Assembly (NCBI GenBank): GCA_900552715.1
Contig: USAV01000013.1
Span: forward strand, 1-28,506
Length of the DNA stretch: 28,506 nucleotides
Direction: 5' to 3'
Source: an uncultured Veillonella sp.
GTDB taxonomy: Bacteria; Bacillota; Negativicutes; Veillonellales; Veillonellaceae
This document shows, in pieces, positions 16,048-24,927 of the stretch. The notes below the pieces were generated by a model that was given only the letters and a program-made list of their open reading frames with translations, did not search any database and had not been told where the DNA came from. Each line of letters opens with the position of its first letter. Positions within the stretch are counted from its first letter, which is position 1. The position numbers were made by a program, and so were the translations under genes.

Positions 16048-17055
16048 TTATTTTTCTAATAGTTCCACCATAGTGCCTATATTCATAAAGGCAAAGTGAG
16101 CGGTTTTAAGCAGCTGTACCATGAGTACAGCCCCTGTACCTTCACCTAAAGCCATTTGTCCATGGATTGGAACTTCATCAAGACGAATATTTGCATAGGC
16201 CAATGCTGCGGCCATCCCTACCTCACGAGAATAATGAGATGGAATACCGTATAATGGAGCATCTCCATTCATTTGAGTAGCACAAGCCATGGCAACAGCT
16301 GTAATATATCCATCGATAACAAATGGGATATGTAAGTCTGTACAAGCTACCATAGCGCCTGTAATAGCGGCTATATCAAAGCCACCTACACGACTAATTA
16401 CCTCTTTGGGACTGTTTAAGTGCCCCTTATGATGAGATAGTGCAGTACGTACAAACTCTCGTTTTTGATTCATGTACGCCTCTTCATCAGGACCAGATCC
16501 AGGACCTACGGTTATCCGTGGGTCTAGTTTTGTAAGACCACTCAAGACAGCTGCTGAAGTAGTTGTATTACCAACACCCATTTCACCGAAGGAAAATAGA
16601 TTGACCCCAGATTCTGCGTAGTACACAACGCGGTTATATCCCGCTTGGTACGCTAGGTCAAATTCTTCAGCGCTCATAGCAGCACCATCTAATATATTCT
16701 TTGTGCCTTGAGCAACCTTTCGATTGACCCCAATACCTTGTGGGCAAGCAATGCCTACATCTACCACTTCGTAAGGAATATGGTTAAAGATACAATAATT
16801 AGCAACTGCACTTTTACCATCAATCATATTCTGAGACTGTTTACGGGTAATCTCATAGTTATAACCGATCAGACCATCAACGGAAATACCATTATCTGCA
16901 GAAAAGATAATATGCTGAGCATGAATCTCAGGTTTCATATCCTGCCAAGCAAGACACATTTTTTTGAAATATCGTTCCCATAGACCCAAGCTTTTTGGAA
17001 TGATCGCCTTATTTAAAATAAATTGATTAAGTTGTTCTTCAAAAACTTTGTCCAT
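16048..17055 (-). CDS. cobT: CobT-family nucleotide:lower-ligand phosphoribosyltransferase
   Basis: 335 residues from ATG 17055 (MDKVFEEQLNQF), with GAAGG upstream. CobT-family enzymes move ribose phosphate from nicotinate mononucleotide to the base that becomes the cobamide lower ligand. Recognisable blocks: IIFSADNGIS (usually FAxDHGI), GEMGVGNTTTSAAVL (about residues 156-170), GGFDIAAITGAMVA, PFVIDGYITA and LGEGTGAVLM, whose Glu matches the catalytic Glu. Divergence is seen where most CobT have MxxNFxxGGAAIN: here QNMIDGKSAVANYC. Location inside a pdu operon ties it to making or remodelling the coenzyme for diol dehydratase. Veillonella and Sporomusa use CobT relatives (ArsA/ArsB) for phenolic ligands; whether this is of that kind is open. 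Confidence 0.85.
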   Translation of the reverse strand: MDKVFEEQLNQFILNKAIIPKSLGLWERYFKKMCLAWQDMKPEIHAQHIIFSADNGISVDGLIGYNYEITRKQSQNMIDGKSAVANYCIFNHIPYEVVDVGIACPQGIGVNRKVAQGTKNILDGAAMSAEEFDLAYQAGYNRVVYYAESGVNLFSFGEMGVGNTTTSAAVLSGLTKLDPRITVGPGSGPDEEAYMNQKREFVRTALSHHKGHLNSPKEVISRVGGFDIAAITGAMVACTDLHIPFVIDGYITAVAMACATQMNGDAPLYGIPSHYSREVGMAAALAYANIRLDEVPIHGQMALGEGTGAVLMVQLLKTAHFAFMNIGTMVELLEK

Positions 17056-17073
17056 GGAAAAACCTTCTTTCAA

Positions 17074-17514
17074 CTAACCGTATATGTAGTTACATAATTG
17101 TTTTAACGACTCTTCGTCGTGAACTGATATTTCAAAAATCTTAGTGGCTCCTGCTAGTTTAAGATTACGTCGAGGGGCCTCTATATCTTTACCTGTATCC
17201 ACCTTGGATACAACACCGATAACCTCGCGGTTTAAGGAGTTACCAAAGCTTGGTGGGAATATAGTTGTTTCATCACCTGCAGGGATCATGAAAATCACTA
17301 GATCCGCATCATAGGCGTGCAAGATAATGCCTCGGTAGTAATTAGGATTTTCCATATATTCTCCAGGAGTATCGATGAAGCTTCCCACCCGCGTTATAGC
17401 TTGTGTCTTATGATACGTAGCTGAACCATGCGTAATCGTATCGGCTAATGTAGTTTTACCACAACCGCTACGGCCTACTAGGAGGATGCGTTTTTCTTTC
17501 TTTTCGGTGCTCAT
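17074..17514 (-). CDS. pduV: Ras-like GTPase associated with the microcompartment
   Basis: 146-residue small GTPase of the PduV/EutP family. Walker A is LLVGRSGCGKTTLADTI (about residues 11-27), the G3 motif is FIDTPGEYMENPNYYRG (about 47-63), and VSKVD (about 103-107) stands for the NKxD specificity motif, so guanine binding may be altered. PduV is reported to associate with the shell exterior, possibly via PduU, and to affect compartment movement in the cell. It directly follows pduU (13 bases), supporting the PduU-PduV pairing. GAAAGGG precedes the ATG. Confidence 0.88.
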   Translation of the reverse strand: MSTEKKEKRILLVGRSGCGKTTLADTITHGSATYHKTQAITRVGSFIDTPGEYMENPNYYRGIILHAYDADLVIFMIPAGDETTIFPPSFGNSLNREVIGVVSKVDTGKDIEAPRRNLKLAGATKIFEISVHDEESLKQLCNYIYG

Positions 17515-17527
17515 AATTACCCTTTCA

Positions 17528-17890
17528 TTAGGATCTTGTTAAATCCGTTGGGAAAAATCCTAATATGCGTTGCAATCCTTCAATTACGCTGCGCAATGCA
17601 GATTCAACAGCAGATACATCACCAGTTATGAGAAGTGCCCCCGAAAATCTATCGATGAAACCGATTTCGATATCACCGGATTTACTTGCAATATCGGCTG
17701 CAATAATGGTCCCTTCGCCAGGTGTTATAGTAAGAATCCCAATGGCATTTCTACCTTTTTCCTCGAGCCCCATTTTTCTAAATAGGTCTGGTTTAGGATT
17801 GGCAATAACATGGGCTATCGTAACCTGCTTTCCGGGTACAAATTCTTGTATGATGCGCTGTTTTGCATTAATTACCTCTTGAAAGGCCAT
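17528..17890 (-). CDS. pduU: Circularly permuted hexameric shell protein
   Basis: 120-residue BMC-H of the permuted PduU/EutS type. The N-terminal RIIQEFVPGKQVTIAHVIANP forms the beta-barrel cap characteristic of PduU. It is followed by GILTITPGEGTIIAADIASKSG and EIGFIDRFSGALLITGDVSAVESAL. Length is close to the known 116 residues. A strong AGGAGG precedes the ATG. The 85 bases up to the pduF stop contain a 14-bp perfect palindrome ACTCTAGCTAGAGT (17963-17976) touching that stop, with no T tract. Confidence 0.93.
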   Translation of the reverse strand: MAFQEVINAKQRIIQEFVPGKQVTIAHVIANPKPDLFRKMGLEEKGRNAIGILTITPGEGTIIAADIASKSGDIEIGFIDRFSGALLITGDVSAVESALRSVIEGLQRILGFFPTDLTRS

Positions 17891-17975
17891 ATAATCTCCT
17901 CCTAATTCAAAATAATTTCTTTGAACTATCCTGATAAACTATGATTCGTTTTTGTTTTATATACTCTAGCTAGAG

Positions 17976-18698
17976 TTAAGGTGCCACTAATTGGAAGAAT
18001 AATACGGCTAAGCCTGCGCCGATCAACGGGCCAATAAATGGTACCCACGCATATTGCCAGTTTGCAGTTCCCTTATTAGGAATTGGTAGTAAGAAATATG
18101 CTAACCGTGGACCAAAGTCGCGCGCTGGATTTAACGCATATCCAGTAGTTGCACCAAAGGACATACCTATGGATGCTACCAAGATACCGATGACCATAGG
18201 TGCTAAACCATCAGCCATTTTACCTAAGCAGAGAATAGCTAACATAAACATAAACGTAGCTATAATTTCGGATATCAAATTGAAAGGTTTATTATCGATG
18301 GCTGGACCTGTTGCAAAAATCCCTACGCAGTTCCCTTCGTCAGGACCTGTTACTTTAAAATGTGGATAATAGAACAGTGCAGCAATGGCAGCACCAGTAA
18401 AACCACCTGCAATTTGCGCTATGGACATTGGAATAACTTGATCCCAAGGGAATATACCAGCTACAGCAAGGGCAAAGGTAACTGCTGGATTCAAATGGCC
18501 AGGGCCACCAAGTGTAATACCTACGTATACACCAAAGGAAACGGCAAAGGCCCATCCAAAGATAATGTGTAACCAATTAGTACCAAAAATACTAACGATG
18601 GTTTTCTTTAATAAAATTGATGCATTTGTACTGTTACCAAATGCAATTAGAACGGCAGTACCAACAAACTCACTAATATACATTTGCGTTACGTCCAT
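17976..18698 (-). CDS. pduF: Propanediol diffusion facilitator (aquaglyceroporin)
   Basis: 240-residue MIP-family channel with six membrane helices and two half-helices. Both pore motifs are present: GHLNPAVTFAL (about 65-75) and GYALNPARDFGPRL (about 186-199), whose Asp after NPAR marks the glycerol/diol-conducting branch. It admits 1,2-propanediol or glycerol across the inner membrane. I start at ATG 18698 (MDVTQMYISEF), with GAGGTG 6-7 bases upstream. It is placed mid-operon, after pduO, whereas enterobacteria carry pduF next to pocR. Confidence 0.9.
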   Translation of the reverse strand: MDVTQMYISEFVGTAVLIAFGNSTNASILLKKTIVSIFGTNWLHIIFGWAFAVSFGVYVGITLGGPGHLNPAVTFALAVAGIFPWDQVIPMSIAQIAGGFTGAAIAALFYYPHFKVTGPDEGNCVGIFATGPAIDNKPFNLISEIIATFMFMLAILCLGKMADGLAPMVIGILVASIGMSFGATTGYALNPARDFGPRLAYFLLPIPNKGTANWQYAWVPFIGPLIGAGLAVLFFQLVAP

Positions 18699-18716
18699 TG
18701 TTTTCACCTCATAAAT

Positions 18717-19763
18717 CTACAAAGATTGTAATGCGTGAGATGCAATGTCCATATCCTGTGCCACGGTACCACCACTAATGCCAAGTCCTCCCACAATCTT
18801 TCCATTGATGATGATTGGATACCCTCCACCAAAGGTGCAAATTTTACGGTTTACCATGGATTCTATGTTGAATAGATCGCCATCAGGCTGTGCGCTTGGA
18901 TGTATTTCATGAGTTGCGGCTTTGAGAGCCACTGCGGTGTACGCCTTTGCCTGAGCGATGTCGTTACTGATGAGCAATGCATCTGACATACGTTGGAAAT
19001 ACATTAATACACCGTTTGCATCTACTATAGATACAACGATAGGTACGCCTATGGACTGAGCATAGTCCATTGCCGCTTGTGAAAGCTTCGTCATAATATG
19101 TTCTAACTCTGTTCCAGTTGTCATATCACAAACTCCAGTTTCAGCAGTATGCTCTATATTAACTATGACTTGATTCTTTTCTGTTCGTATTTCCGCAGGA
19201 CTAGTTGCCACACGTTCTGCAACGCGTTCTACAATTGTTTCTACAAATTGTACATAGTCTTCCATGCGAGCCATGATATACAGAGCATCAGATAGTCGAT
19301 TAATAAATTTACGAACCTCATCGCGAATTGGTTCTACTTCACCTAAACTAATGAGTAATCGTTCACCGCGACGACAGATTGTGCGAGCCACATGTAGCTC
19401 TGCAGCAGATAAATAATTTCCGCTTAATATAAAGCTATGTTGCTGTGGCAATCGCTTTGTATAGTCATCGATCATGTATTCCAATTCGCTTATATCTTGT
19501 TGTGAAATTAGATTACTACTTTCACTTAGATTTTCCACATGAGGCGTGGCTACCTCCGCACATAAGCGGAATAGCTGATGTTGTAATGTGTGAAGCACAT
19601 GTTTATTGTCTGGTGAGACGACTAATTTCTCACATACACTAACCTGTGCATTTAATTCATCAAAGGTTCCATATGTGTCCACACGAAGTGAATTTTTAGG
19701 TACTCTAGTGCCATCAAATAAGGCCGTTGTACCTGCATCACCGGTTTTCGTATAAATAGCCAT
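18717..19763 (-). CDS. pduO: Two-domain ATP:cob(I)alamin adenosyltransferase
   Basis: 348 residues from ATG 19763 (MAIYTKTGDAG), with GAGGTGG upstream. The N-terminal domain (about 1-190) is a PduO-type adenosyltransferase that makes the adenosyl-cobamide coenzyme. It shows YTKTGDAGTTALFDG and VRKFINRLSDALYIMAR with the ATP and corrinoid contacts. The C-terminal domain (about 205-348) is a GlcG/HbpS (DUF336) domain: AMDYAQSIGVPIVVSIVDANG and FGGGYPIIINGKIVGGLGISGG. This domain binds heme in some PduO proteins. Length and domain order match Salmonella PduO. It provides coenzyme to PduCDE and replaces coenzyme ejected by PduGH. Confidence 0.94.
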   Translation of the reverse strand: MAIYTKTGDAGTTALFDGTRVPKNSLRVDTYGTFDELNAQVSVCEKLVVSPDNKHVLHTLQHQLFRLCAEVATPHVENLSESSNLISQQDISELEYMIDDYTKRLPQQHSFILSGNYLSAAELHVARTICRRGERLLISLGEVEPIRDEVRKFINRLSDALYIMARMEDYVQFVETIVERVAERVATSPAEIRTEKNQVIVNIEHTAETGVCDMTTGTELEHIMTKLSQAAMDYAQSIGVPIVVSIVDANGVLMYFQRMSDALLISNDIAQAKAYTAVALKAATHEIHPSAQPDGDLFNIESMVNRKICTFGGGYPIIINGKIVGGLGISGGTVAQDMDIASHALQSL

Positions 19764-19790
19764 ATGCACCACCTCTAAAGTTAGTTAGAT

Positions 19791-20165
19791 TTAAAAAGCT
19801 ACTTCCAATCGTTCATCAGGAACGAAAGGATTACCTTTTACAAGGCGGGCTGCATTGACACCTAAGGTGCGTAAGCTATCTGGATATTGAGCATAACCCG
19901 TAAGTCGATAAATAAATTGATGCATTGGTATGTTTTTATAGGTCAACACAATCGCCTCATCATCAACGCCTATCCCAACAGATAAAGCGGAATTACGAGA
20001 TGCTAGGTCGGCCAATGTCATATGCGTACCACTATGGGACTCAATGACAACAGGTAGACCTTCCTCTTCAATACCATGTAGAACGGGTTTTAGTACATCC
20101 TCACTGATATGCTGTGTAGCATATAGCAAAATCGTTGGCTTGCTGATGATACTTTGGTCCATCAT
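19791..20165 (-). CDS. pduH: Diol dehydratase reactivase small subunit
   Basis: 124 residues. Partner of PduG in releasing damaged cobalamin from diol dehydratase. The start ATG overlaps the pduG stop (ATGA), implying translational coupling; a second ATG follows directly and is better spaced from AGGGAGG. Pattern: KPTILLYATQHISEDVLKPVLHGIEEEGLPVVIE, then SVGIGVDDEAIVLTYKN, typical of PduH/DdrB, which share a fold with the medium subunit of the dehydratase. Confidence 0.93.
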   Translation of the reverse strand: MMDQSIISKPTILLYATQHISEDVLKPVLHGIEEEGLPVVIESHSGTHMTLADLASRNSALSVGIGVDDEAIVLTYKNIPMHQFIYRLTGYAQYPDSLRTLGVNAARLVKGNPFVPDERLEVAF

Positions 20166-21988
20166 AGGCCTCCCTTCTGTGCATAGGATAATACCAAACC
20201 TGTTGCTACCGCATTACGTGCCCCTTCAACGCCTCGAATATTGCCTCGACCAGCTACTAATGCATATTGTGAAAGTGCATCGGTTACAAGTTGAGGAATT
20301 TCAAAGTCTAATGCAGAGCCACCTACGATAACTACGAATGGTATATCTCGCACATTATGAGTAGGACTAACAGCTGCCAAAGCACGAAGAGAATTTGTTA
20401 CAAACACCCGTTTCTTTGCAGTTTGACGGACACGCTTAATCGTTTCAAGAGGAATATCTCGCTCTACAGGAGCGAGCCCATCAGGTGTAACGATAACAAC
20501 GCGGCCAAACAATGCTGCCGGAAGTGGTTCATTAAAGAACTGCACCGTTCCGTCTTCGTGACGAATGTGATATACACTGAGTACTTGAGCCAATGGATCT
20601 CGTTTAATAGCTTCCGCAATATGCATATCCTCTAAACCAAGTTCGGAGTTGATTAGCATTGTTACCATATTTCCTGCGCCCGCAAGATGAATGGCCTTAA
20701 TTTTTTCTTCTTGATTGATGATAGATGCATCGGTAGAGCCTGCTCCTAAATCGAGTATGGCCATTGGTTTTGCTGACCCTGGTGTAGTCAAAGCACCTAA
20801 GATAGCTGATTCAGCCTCTTCACCACCGATTTCAACAGGAACACCTAACTCTCTTTCTACCTGCTTCGCAATGATTTCCATTTGTAGATGATCTGACTTA
20901 ACCATAGAGGCAATGCCTACAGCCTGTTCCATAGAGAACTCACCTGCAAGGCCGCCTTTCACATTAATAGGAACAGCCACATCTACAGCTAGTAAATCTT
21001 GAATATATACGTCTTGAGGTGATTTATTCGTTAATTGCGCCATTGTGAGGCGAACCTTTTCAAGCATGCCACCTACATTCGTACCTGCTTCCCCGCTGAT
21101 ATCCTCAATAGGATGAACGGATTCAAGGGTTTCCATGATTCTTTCTGCCCCTGCAGATACATCGACGGATACAGTTCGGTCATTCCCCATAACAATGATG
21201 GATCCTGCCGGTATTACCCGTTCTTTAACATCCCCTGCAGGTGTTTTGATGACTACTGCAGAGCGGTTCCCGATGAGGGCCCTAGCAATTGGTACAATAT
21301 TCTTTGTTTCCTCTGGTGAAAGCTCAAATACAGTGGCAATACCATAAGGATTAGATAATTGTGATACCACTTGCCCCGGTTCTACAACCTCTACAGCAGA
21401 AAGCATACCCATTGGGATTTTATCGATATACGCAACCTCGTCTACGATAGGAATTTTATGATCTAATCGATTATTGACGAGTACTCCATCATCGGCTTGA
21501 AGAATAGCAGCGCGAATATCATAACCGCGTTGACAGTACGCATTGATAAGCTGTGCTACCAATTCAAAATCGATAATTTTAGGAGCTACCACGATGTATG
21601 GCTTATCTTGCGGCTTATCGATGAGTTGTTCAATAGGAACAGTATAGCCTACGCCAAGTCCTAAACCACCTGGTGTTTTAGGATTGTGACCTATCATGGT
21701 CGATTCTGTAATTATGGTTTCAGTAATCGTTTCCATAGCCACATCGCCAATAACTGGTGTAGCCTCATTAATGCGAATTAAGTCAATGTCTCGTAGTGTA
21801 AGATTAGCAGACTTGATTAGCGACTTGAGGGCATCCATGAGACCCACGATATTTTCGCGCGTTCCTTTAATACCAGTGGTGCTAGCAATAGCAGAAGATA
21901 AGAACTTTACCTCTCCATTGCTATGAATTTCGGCCAAGGCCGCTTCTGTTGTAGAGTTTCCGATATCGATGCCAACAATTCGTTTCAT
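20162..21988 (-). CDS. pduG: Diol dehydratase reactivase large subunit
   Basis: 608 residues, the ATPase subunit of the chaperone-like reactivase. Actin/Hsp70-type phosphate loops appear as VGIDIGNSTTEAALAE (about 4-19) and AILDLGAGSTDASII (about 406-420), with VIVGGSALDFEIPQLV near the C-terminus. It exchanges inactive cobalamin bound to PduCDE for fresh coenzyme using ATP. Length is within two residues of Salmonella PduG. A good AGGAGA site precedes the ATG. It is followed by the overlapping pduH. Confidence 0.95.
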   Translation of the reverse strand: MKRIVGIDIGNSTTEAALAEIHSNGEVKFLSSAIASTTGIKGTRENIVGLMDALKSLIKSANLTLRDIDLIRINEATPVIGDVAMETITETIITESTMIGHNPKTPGGLGLGVGYTVPIEQLIDKPQDKPYIVVAPKIIDFELVAQLINAYCQRGYDIRAAILQADDGVLVNNRLDHKIPIVDEVAYIDKIPMGMLSAVEVVEPGQVVSQLSNPYGIATVFELSPEETKNIVPIARALIGNRSAVVIKTPAGDVKERVIPAGSIIVMGNDRTVSVDVSAGAERIMETLESVHPIEDISGEAGTNVGGMLEKVRLTMAQLTNKSPQDVYIQDLLAVDVAVPINVKGGLAGEFSMEQAVGIASMVKSDHLQMEIIAKQVERELGVPVEIGGEEAESAILGALTTPGSAKPMAILDLGAGSTDASIINQEEKIKAIHLAGAGNMVTMLINSELGLEDMHIAEAIKRDPLAQVLSVYHIRHEDGTVQFFNEPLPAALFGRVVIVTPDGLAPVERDIPLETIKRVRQTAKKRVFVTNSLRALAAVSPTHNVRDIPFVVIVGGSALDFEIPQLVTDALSQYALVAGRGNIRGVEGARNAVATGLVLSYAQKGGL

Positions 21989-22006
21989 AATGACATCTCC
22001 TATAGG

Positions 22007-22537
22007 TTAATTATCACCTTTCAGTTTTTTACGACGTTCGTAGTTTTCTGCCGCTTCTCGTACAAAGTTTGCGCAAATAGGAGCACCTAAGCCATCAAGT
22101 TCGCTAGCAATATCTAACAGTTCTTGTTTAGAAGAACGATATGGACGAAGTGCATTATACATCTCAAGTAAGCGTTTATCGCTAACTTTCGTCATTTCTG
22201 CGGCGCGGGAGAAGTTAAGTTCGATTTGATCACGGCCCCCAGCCTTAGCAATTTGACCTTGAGCTTTCAAAATGGATGGAGAAATTTTCAAATCATCCAT
22301 TGTGATGTGACCTGCCATTACGTTATCCATCGTAATATGGCTCAAATCACGGCCTTGACCAAGATCAATCCATTCTGGATGTTTTTTAGCAATCGGATAA
22401 TCTTCGATTGTAACTACTCTATCTACTGTATTAGTTGTAGATGGTGTATGAGGCGCTGAGTACTGTGTTGTACTGCCTTTCGCCCCTTCTATTTCAGATA
22501 CGATCTGCCGAATTAAGGCTTCTAATTCGTTAGCCAT
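22007..22537 (-). CDS. pduE: Propanediol dehydratase small subunit
   Basis: 176 residues. Gamma subunit of the B12-dependent diol dehydratase. The N-terminal helix ELEALIRQIVSEIEG is a short amphipathic encapsulation-type helix, followed by a Ser/Thr/Pro linker (about 20-40). Family blocks: YPIAKKHPEWIDLGQGRDLSHITMDNV, then SRAAEMTKVSDKRLLEMYNALRPYRSS. AAGGAGG lies upstream of the ATG and 11 bases separate it from pduD. Confidence 0.95.
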   Translation of the reverse strand: MANELEALIRQIVSEIEGAKGSTTQYSAPHTPSTTNTVDRVVTIEDYPIAKKHPEWIDLGQGRDLSHITMDNVMAGHITMDDLKISPSILKAQGQIAKAGGRDQIELNFSRAAEMTKVSDKRLLEMYNALRPYRSSKQELLDIASELDGLGAPICANFVREAAENYERRKKLKGDN

Positions 22538-22548
22538 AGTAAACCTCC

Positions 22549-23232
22549 TTATACAGTGACACGAACTTCATCAGCTGGCTTACCTTTTACTACATGCTTA
22601 GTTTCCTTGATGTGAAGTAACGCAGACAATGCTTGGTATTTTGGACGAGCCATTTGATCGTTCAATGTTGGTACTGGTGTTGGGGATTCGCCCTTAGCGT
22701 ATTTAGCAGCATTTTTACCAATAGCACGGTATGTTTCAGCTGTTAATAGCGGTGCTTGAGGGAACAATTCCAAGTTTGAAAGTGGTTGTAAATCTCGTTG
22801 GTGAATTAGGGTTGTACCTTTAGATTGAATACCAATACATACACCGGATCCAGAAATAGAATCACCTTCAACGGCTACGGCCGCTACGTCAGAGGAACGG
22901 TATACGCGGATTACACGAGCTTTTAAGCCTTCTTCTTCGATACCAGCTACTAATTGACGAATTACCTCTTGATGCGGTACACCAACGATGGTTTGTCGTT
23001 GACTACGGCCAAAGGCAGGACCTACAGCAATCACTACTTCATCTGCGCTAGTGCCAGGTTGTGCAGGGCCACCAGTTTGTAGCCAGCTATCGTCACCAGT
23101 TGGGTCTTCATGTCTAGGTGCTGCACTTTCACCAACATTAGCCTTAAATTGTGGTGCCTCATGAACACCACCCATTTCTTGTAAAACGTCTAGGATAATA
23201 GAGCGTAATACATCTCTGTTAATTTCAGCCAT
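22549..23232 (-). CDS. pduD: Propanediol dehydratase medium subunit
   Basis: 227 residues. Beta subunit of diol dehydratase, which helps bind the cobamide. Two adjacent ATGs exist (23235, 23232); I choose the second for its 7-base spacing from AAGGAGG. Residues 2-20 (EINRDVLRSIILDVLQEMG) form the encapsulation helix, as shown for Salmonella PduD. A Pro/Gly/Asp linker follows to about residue 60, then the core with EVVIAVGPAFGRSQRQTIVG and GIEEEGLKARVIRVYRSSDVA. Confidence 0.95.
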   Translation of the reverse strand: MAEINRDVLRSIILDVLQEMGGVHEAPQFKANVGESAAPRHEDPTGDDSWLQTGGPAQPGTSADEVVIAVGPAFGRSQRQTIVGVPHQEVIRQLVAGIEEEGLKARVIRVYRSSDVAAVAVEGDSISGSGVCIGIQSKGTTLIHQRDLQPLSNLELFPQAPLLTAETYRAIGKNAAKYAKGESPTPVPTLNDQMARPKYQALSALLHIKETKHVVKGKPADEVRVTV

Positions 23233-23244
23233 CATGACACCTCC

Positions 23245-24906
23245 TTATATATCCCGTGGATCAATGGCGTTTGGAATATCTTTAATACGTTCCCAATCTT
23301 CACCTTCCACACGATACCCTGTGCCAACACCTTGATAGTCATTTCTATTGTTAATCGCGGAGATAACGTTGAAATCACGGTCAAAGATGGCCGATGTTTG
23401 TAAGTAATCGCCGGAGATTTTTTGTTTTAATAGGTTCAAAATACTTTGTGCTACATCTTGATGACCTTCTTTAGCTAAGCCTTTTACGAAGTCAACGCCT
23501 GTAACACCACGGTTTAACAAGTCTTGAGCCGCTTTAATATCTGCAACCTTATCGCGAGGAGGCATATCTTTAGAGCCATTTGCATAGGTAGCAGCCTCTA
23601 CCTCTTGATCTGTAATTGGAGGCAAGCCTAATGCTTTGAACAAAGCTTGTAATGCACGAGCCGCTTTATTACGAACCGCTACAACTTCTTCTTCGCGAGC
23701 AGGAATAAGACCGCCATTTACCTTGAGGTCACGTTGGATAACTGTCCAGTCATCATAGTCCTCTGCATCCCAGTTGGAACCAGCGAACATGTTGTCATAG
23801 TTTGGTGTAGAACTATAACCGGAACAAATAAAGTCAGTACCAGGTGCAAATTGCATCAATGTACGGGCTGTTCTACGTAAGTCAGAGTGACTGAATGTTT
23901 GGTCATTACTCGATGCACATTCAAGGTCGAGCATAGCAGCTACAAGGTTTTCTGCTAATACAGCGCGGATACCAGAAGGTACGGCCGCTGGAATGCCGAT
24001 ACAGCTTACAGAACCATTTTGGATACCTTGTACGCCAGCGCCTTTTGTAAGGTATAGGCAACGGATTTCAAGGTACAACATAGATTTACCTTCTGCTTGG
24101 CCCATTTGTACTTCAGAACCTGTACCAGATGTAAAGCGCATTTTAAGGCCTCGAGATGCATAAGCAGATGCGAGGAATCCTTTAGACCAAGGTGTGTCAT
24201 CACCATCGGTAAATACGTCTTCTGTACCATATACGGAAATAGTTTCTGCATAAGCTGTGAAACCACGCATACCTAGTTCTAATTCTGTTGCTTCTTCCAA
24301 GGAGCATTGAGTCAATACGCCTGGACGACCACATTGAGAGCCTACGAGTAAGCTAATCGCATTAAGTGGTGCATAACGAGCAACCGCTACTGTAGTTTCT
24401 TCTTCTGCAAACCCACGAAGTGCACCTTCTGCAGCATCCGCTGCGATTTGTACTGGGTTATCATTTACGTTCGTTACATGGGCTTGGTTAGCCATGGTAC
24501 GACGAGCGCGCATTTTTTGCATACATTGCATCATTTCAACAACGTTCATGCAAGAAACTACTTCCAACATTTTTGCTGGAGTAATAGATTTACAAATCTT
24601 AACGATTTCTTCGCGAGGTACTGAAGGGGTAAGCATCATATTAGCAATCTCTTTAGAGTCTTTTGCCATCGCTTCTTGAGCACCATCGAGAACGATACCG
24701 TAATTTGCAATAAATGTATCGATAAGGTCAAAATCTTCACGGCGTTTACCATCGAGTTCAACGATGCGACCGCCTTCAATTTTGAGGCTAGGCTTTGGAT
24801 CTTGAGGAGATTCCATAGCTATAAAACCTTCCTCTACCCATTCCTTTACATAACCATCCTGATTAACAGGACGTTGACTTAAAACTTCAAAACGTTTTGA
24901 TTTCAT
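23245..24906 (-). CDS. pduC: Propanediol dehydratase large (catalytic) subunit
   Basis: 553 residues from ATG 24906 (MKSKRFEVLSQRP), matching the usual N-terminus (MRSKRFE...); an in-frame ATG 12 bases upstream has poor spacing. TIM-barrel catalytic subunit converting 1,2-propanediol to propionaldehyde (glycerol to 3-hydroxypropionaldehyde) by adenosylcobalamin radical chemistry. Active-site segments known from Klebsiella enzyme are kept: QAHVTNVNDNP with the conserved Gln/His, AADAAEGA, YAETISVYGTE, QNGSVSCIG and LECASSNDQTFSHSD. Diol and glycerol dehydratases are close; the pdu context favours the diol, although glycerol may also be used. Confidence 0.97.
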   Translation of the reverse strand: MKSKRFEVLSQRPVNQDGYVKEWVEEGFIAMESPQDPKPSLKIEGGRIVELDGKRREDFDLIDTFIANYGIVLDGAQEAMAKDSKEIANMMLTPSVPREEIVKICKSITPAKMLEVVSCMNVVEMMQCMQKMRARRTMANQAHVTNVNDNPVQIAADAAEGALRGFAEEETTVAVARYAPLNAISLLVGSQCGRPGVLTQCSLEEATELELGMRGFTAYAETISVYGTEDVFTDGDDTPWSKGFLASAYASRGLKMRFTSGTGSEVQMGQAEGKSMLYLEIRCLYLTKGAGVQGIQNGSVSCIGIPAAVPSGIRAVLAENLVAAMLDLECASSNDQTFSHSDLRRTARTLMQFAPGTDFICSGYSSTPNYDNMFAGSNWDAEDYDDWTVIQRDLKVNGGLIPAREEEVVAVRNKAARALQALFKALGLPPITDQEVEAATYANGSKDMPPRDKVADIKAAQDLLNRGVTGVDFVKGLAKEGHQDVAQSILNLLKQKISGDYLQTSAIFDRDFNVISAINNRNDYQGVGTGYRVEGEDWERIKDIPNAIDPRDI

Positions 24907-24927
24907 AGGGCATACCATCCTTTCAGA

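Noticed and set aside
24907..24918. Upstream ATG of pduC adding four residues
   Set aside because: AAAGG directly abuts that ATG, leaving no spacing, and known PduC proteins begin at the next Met.
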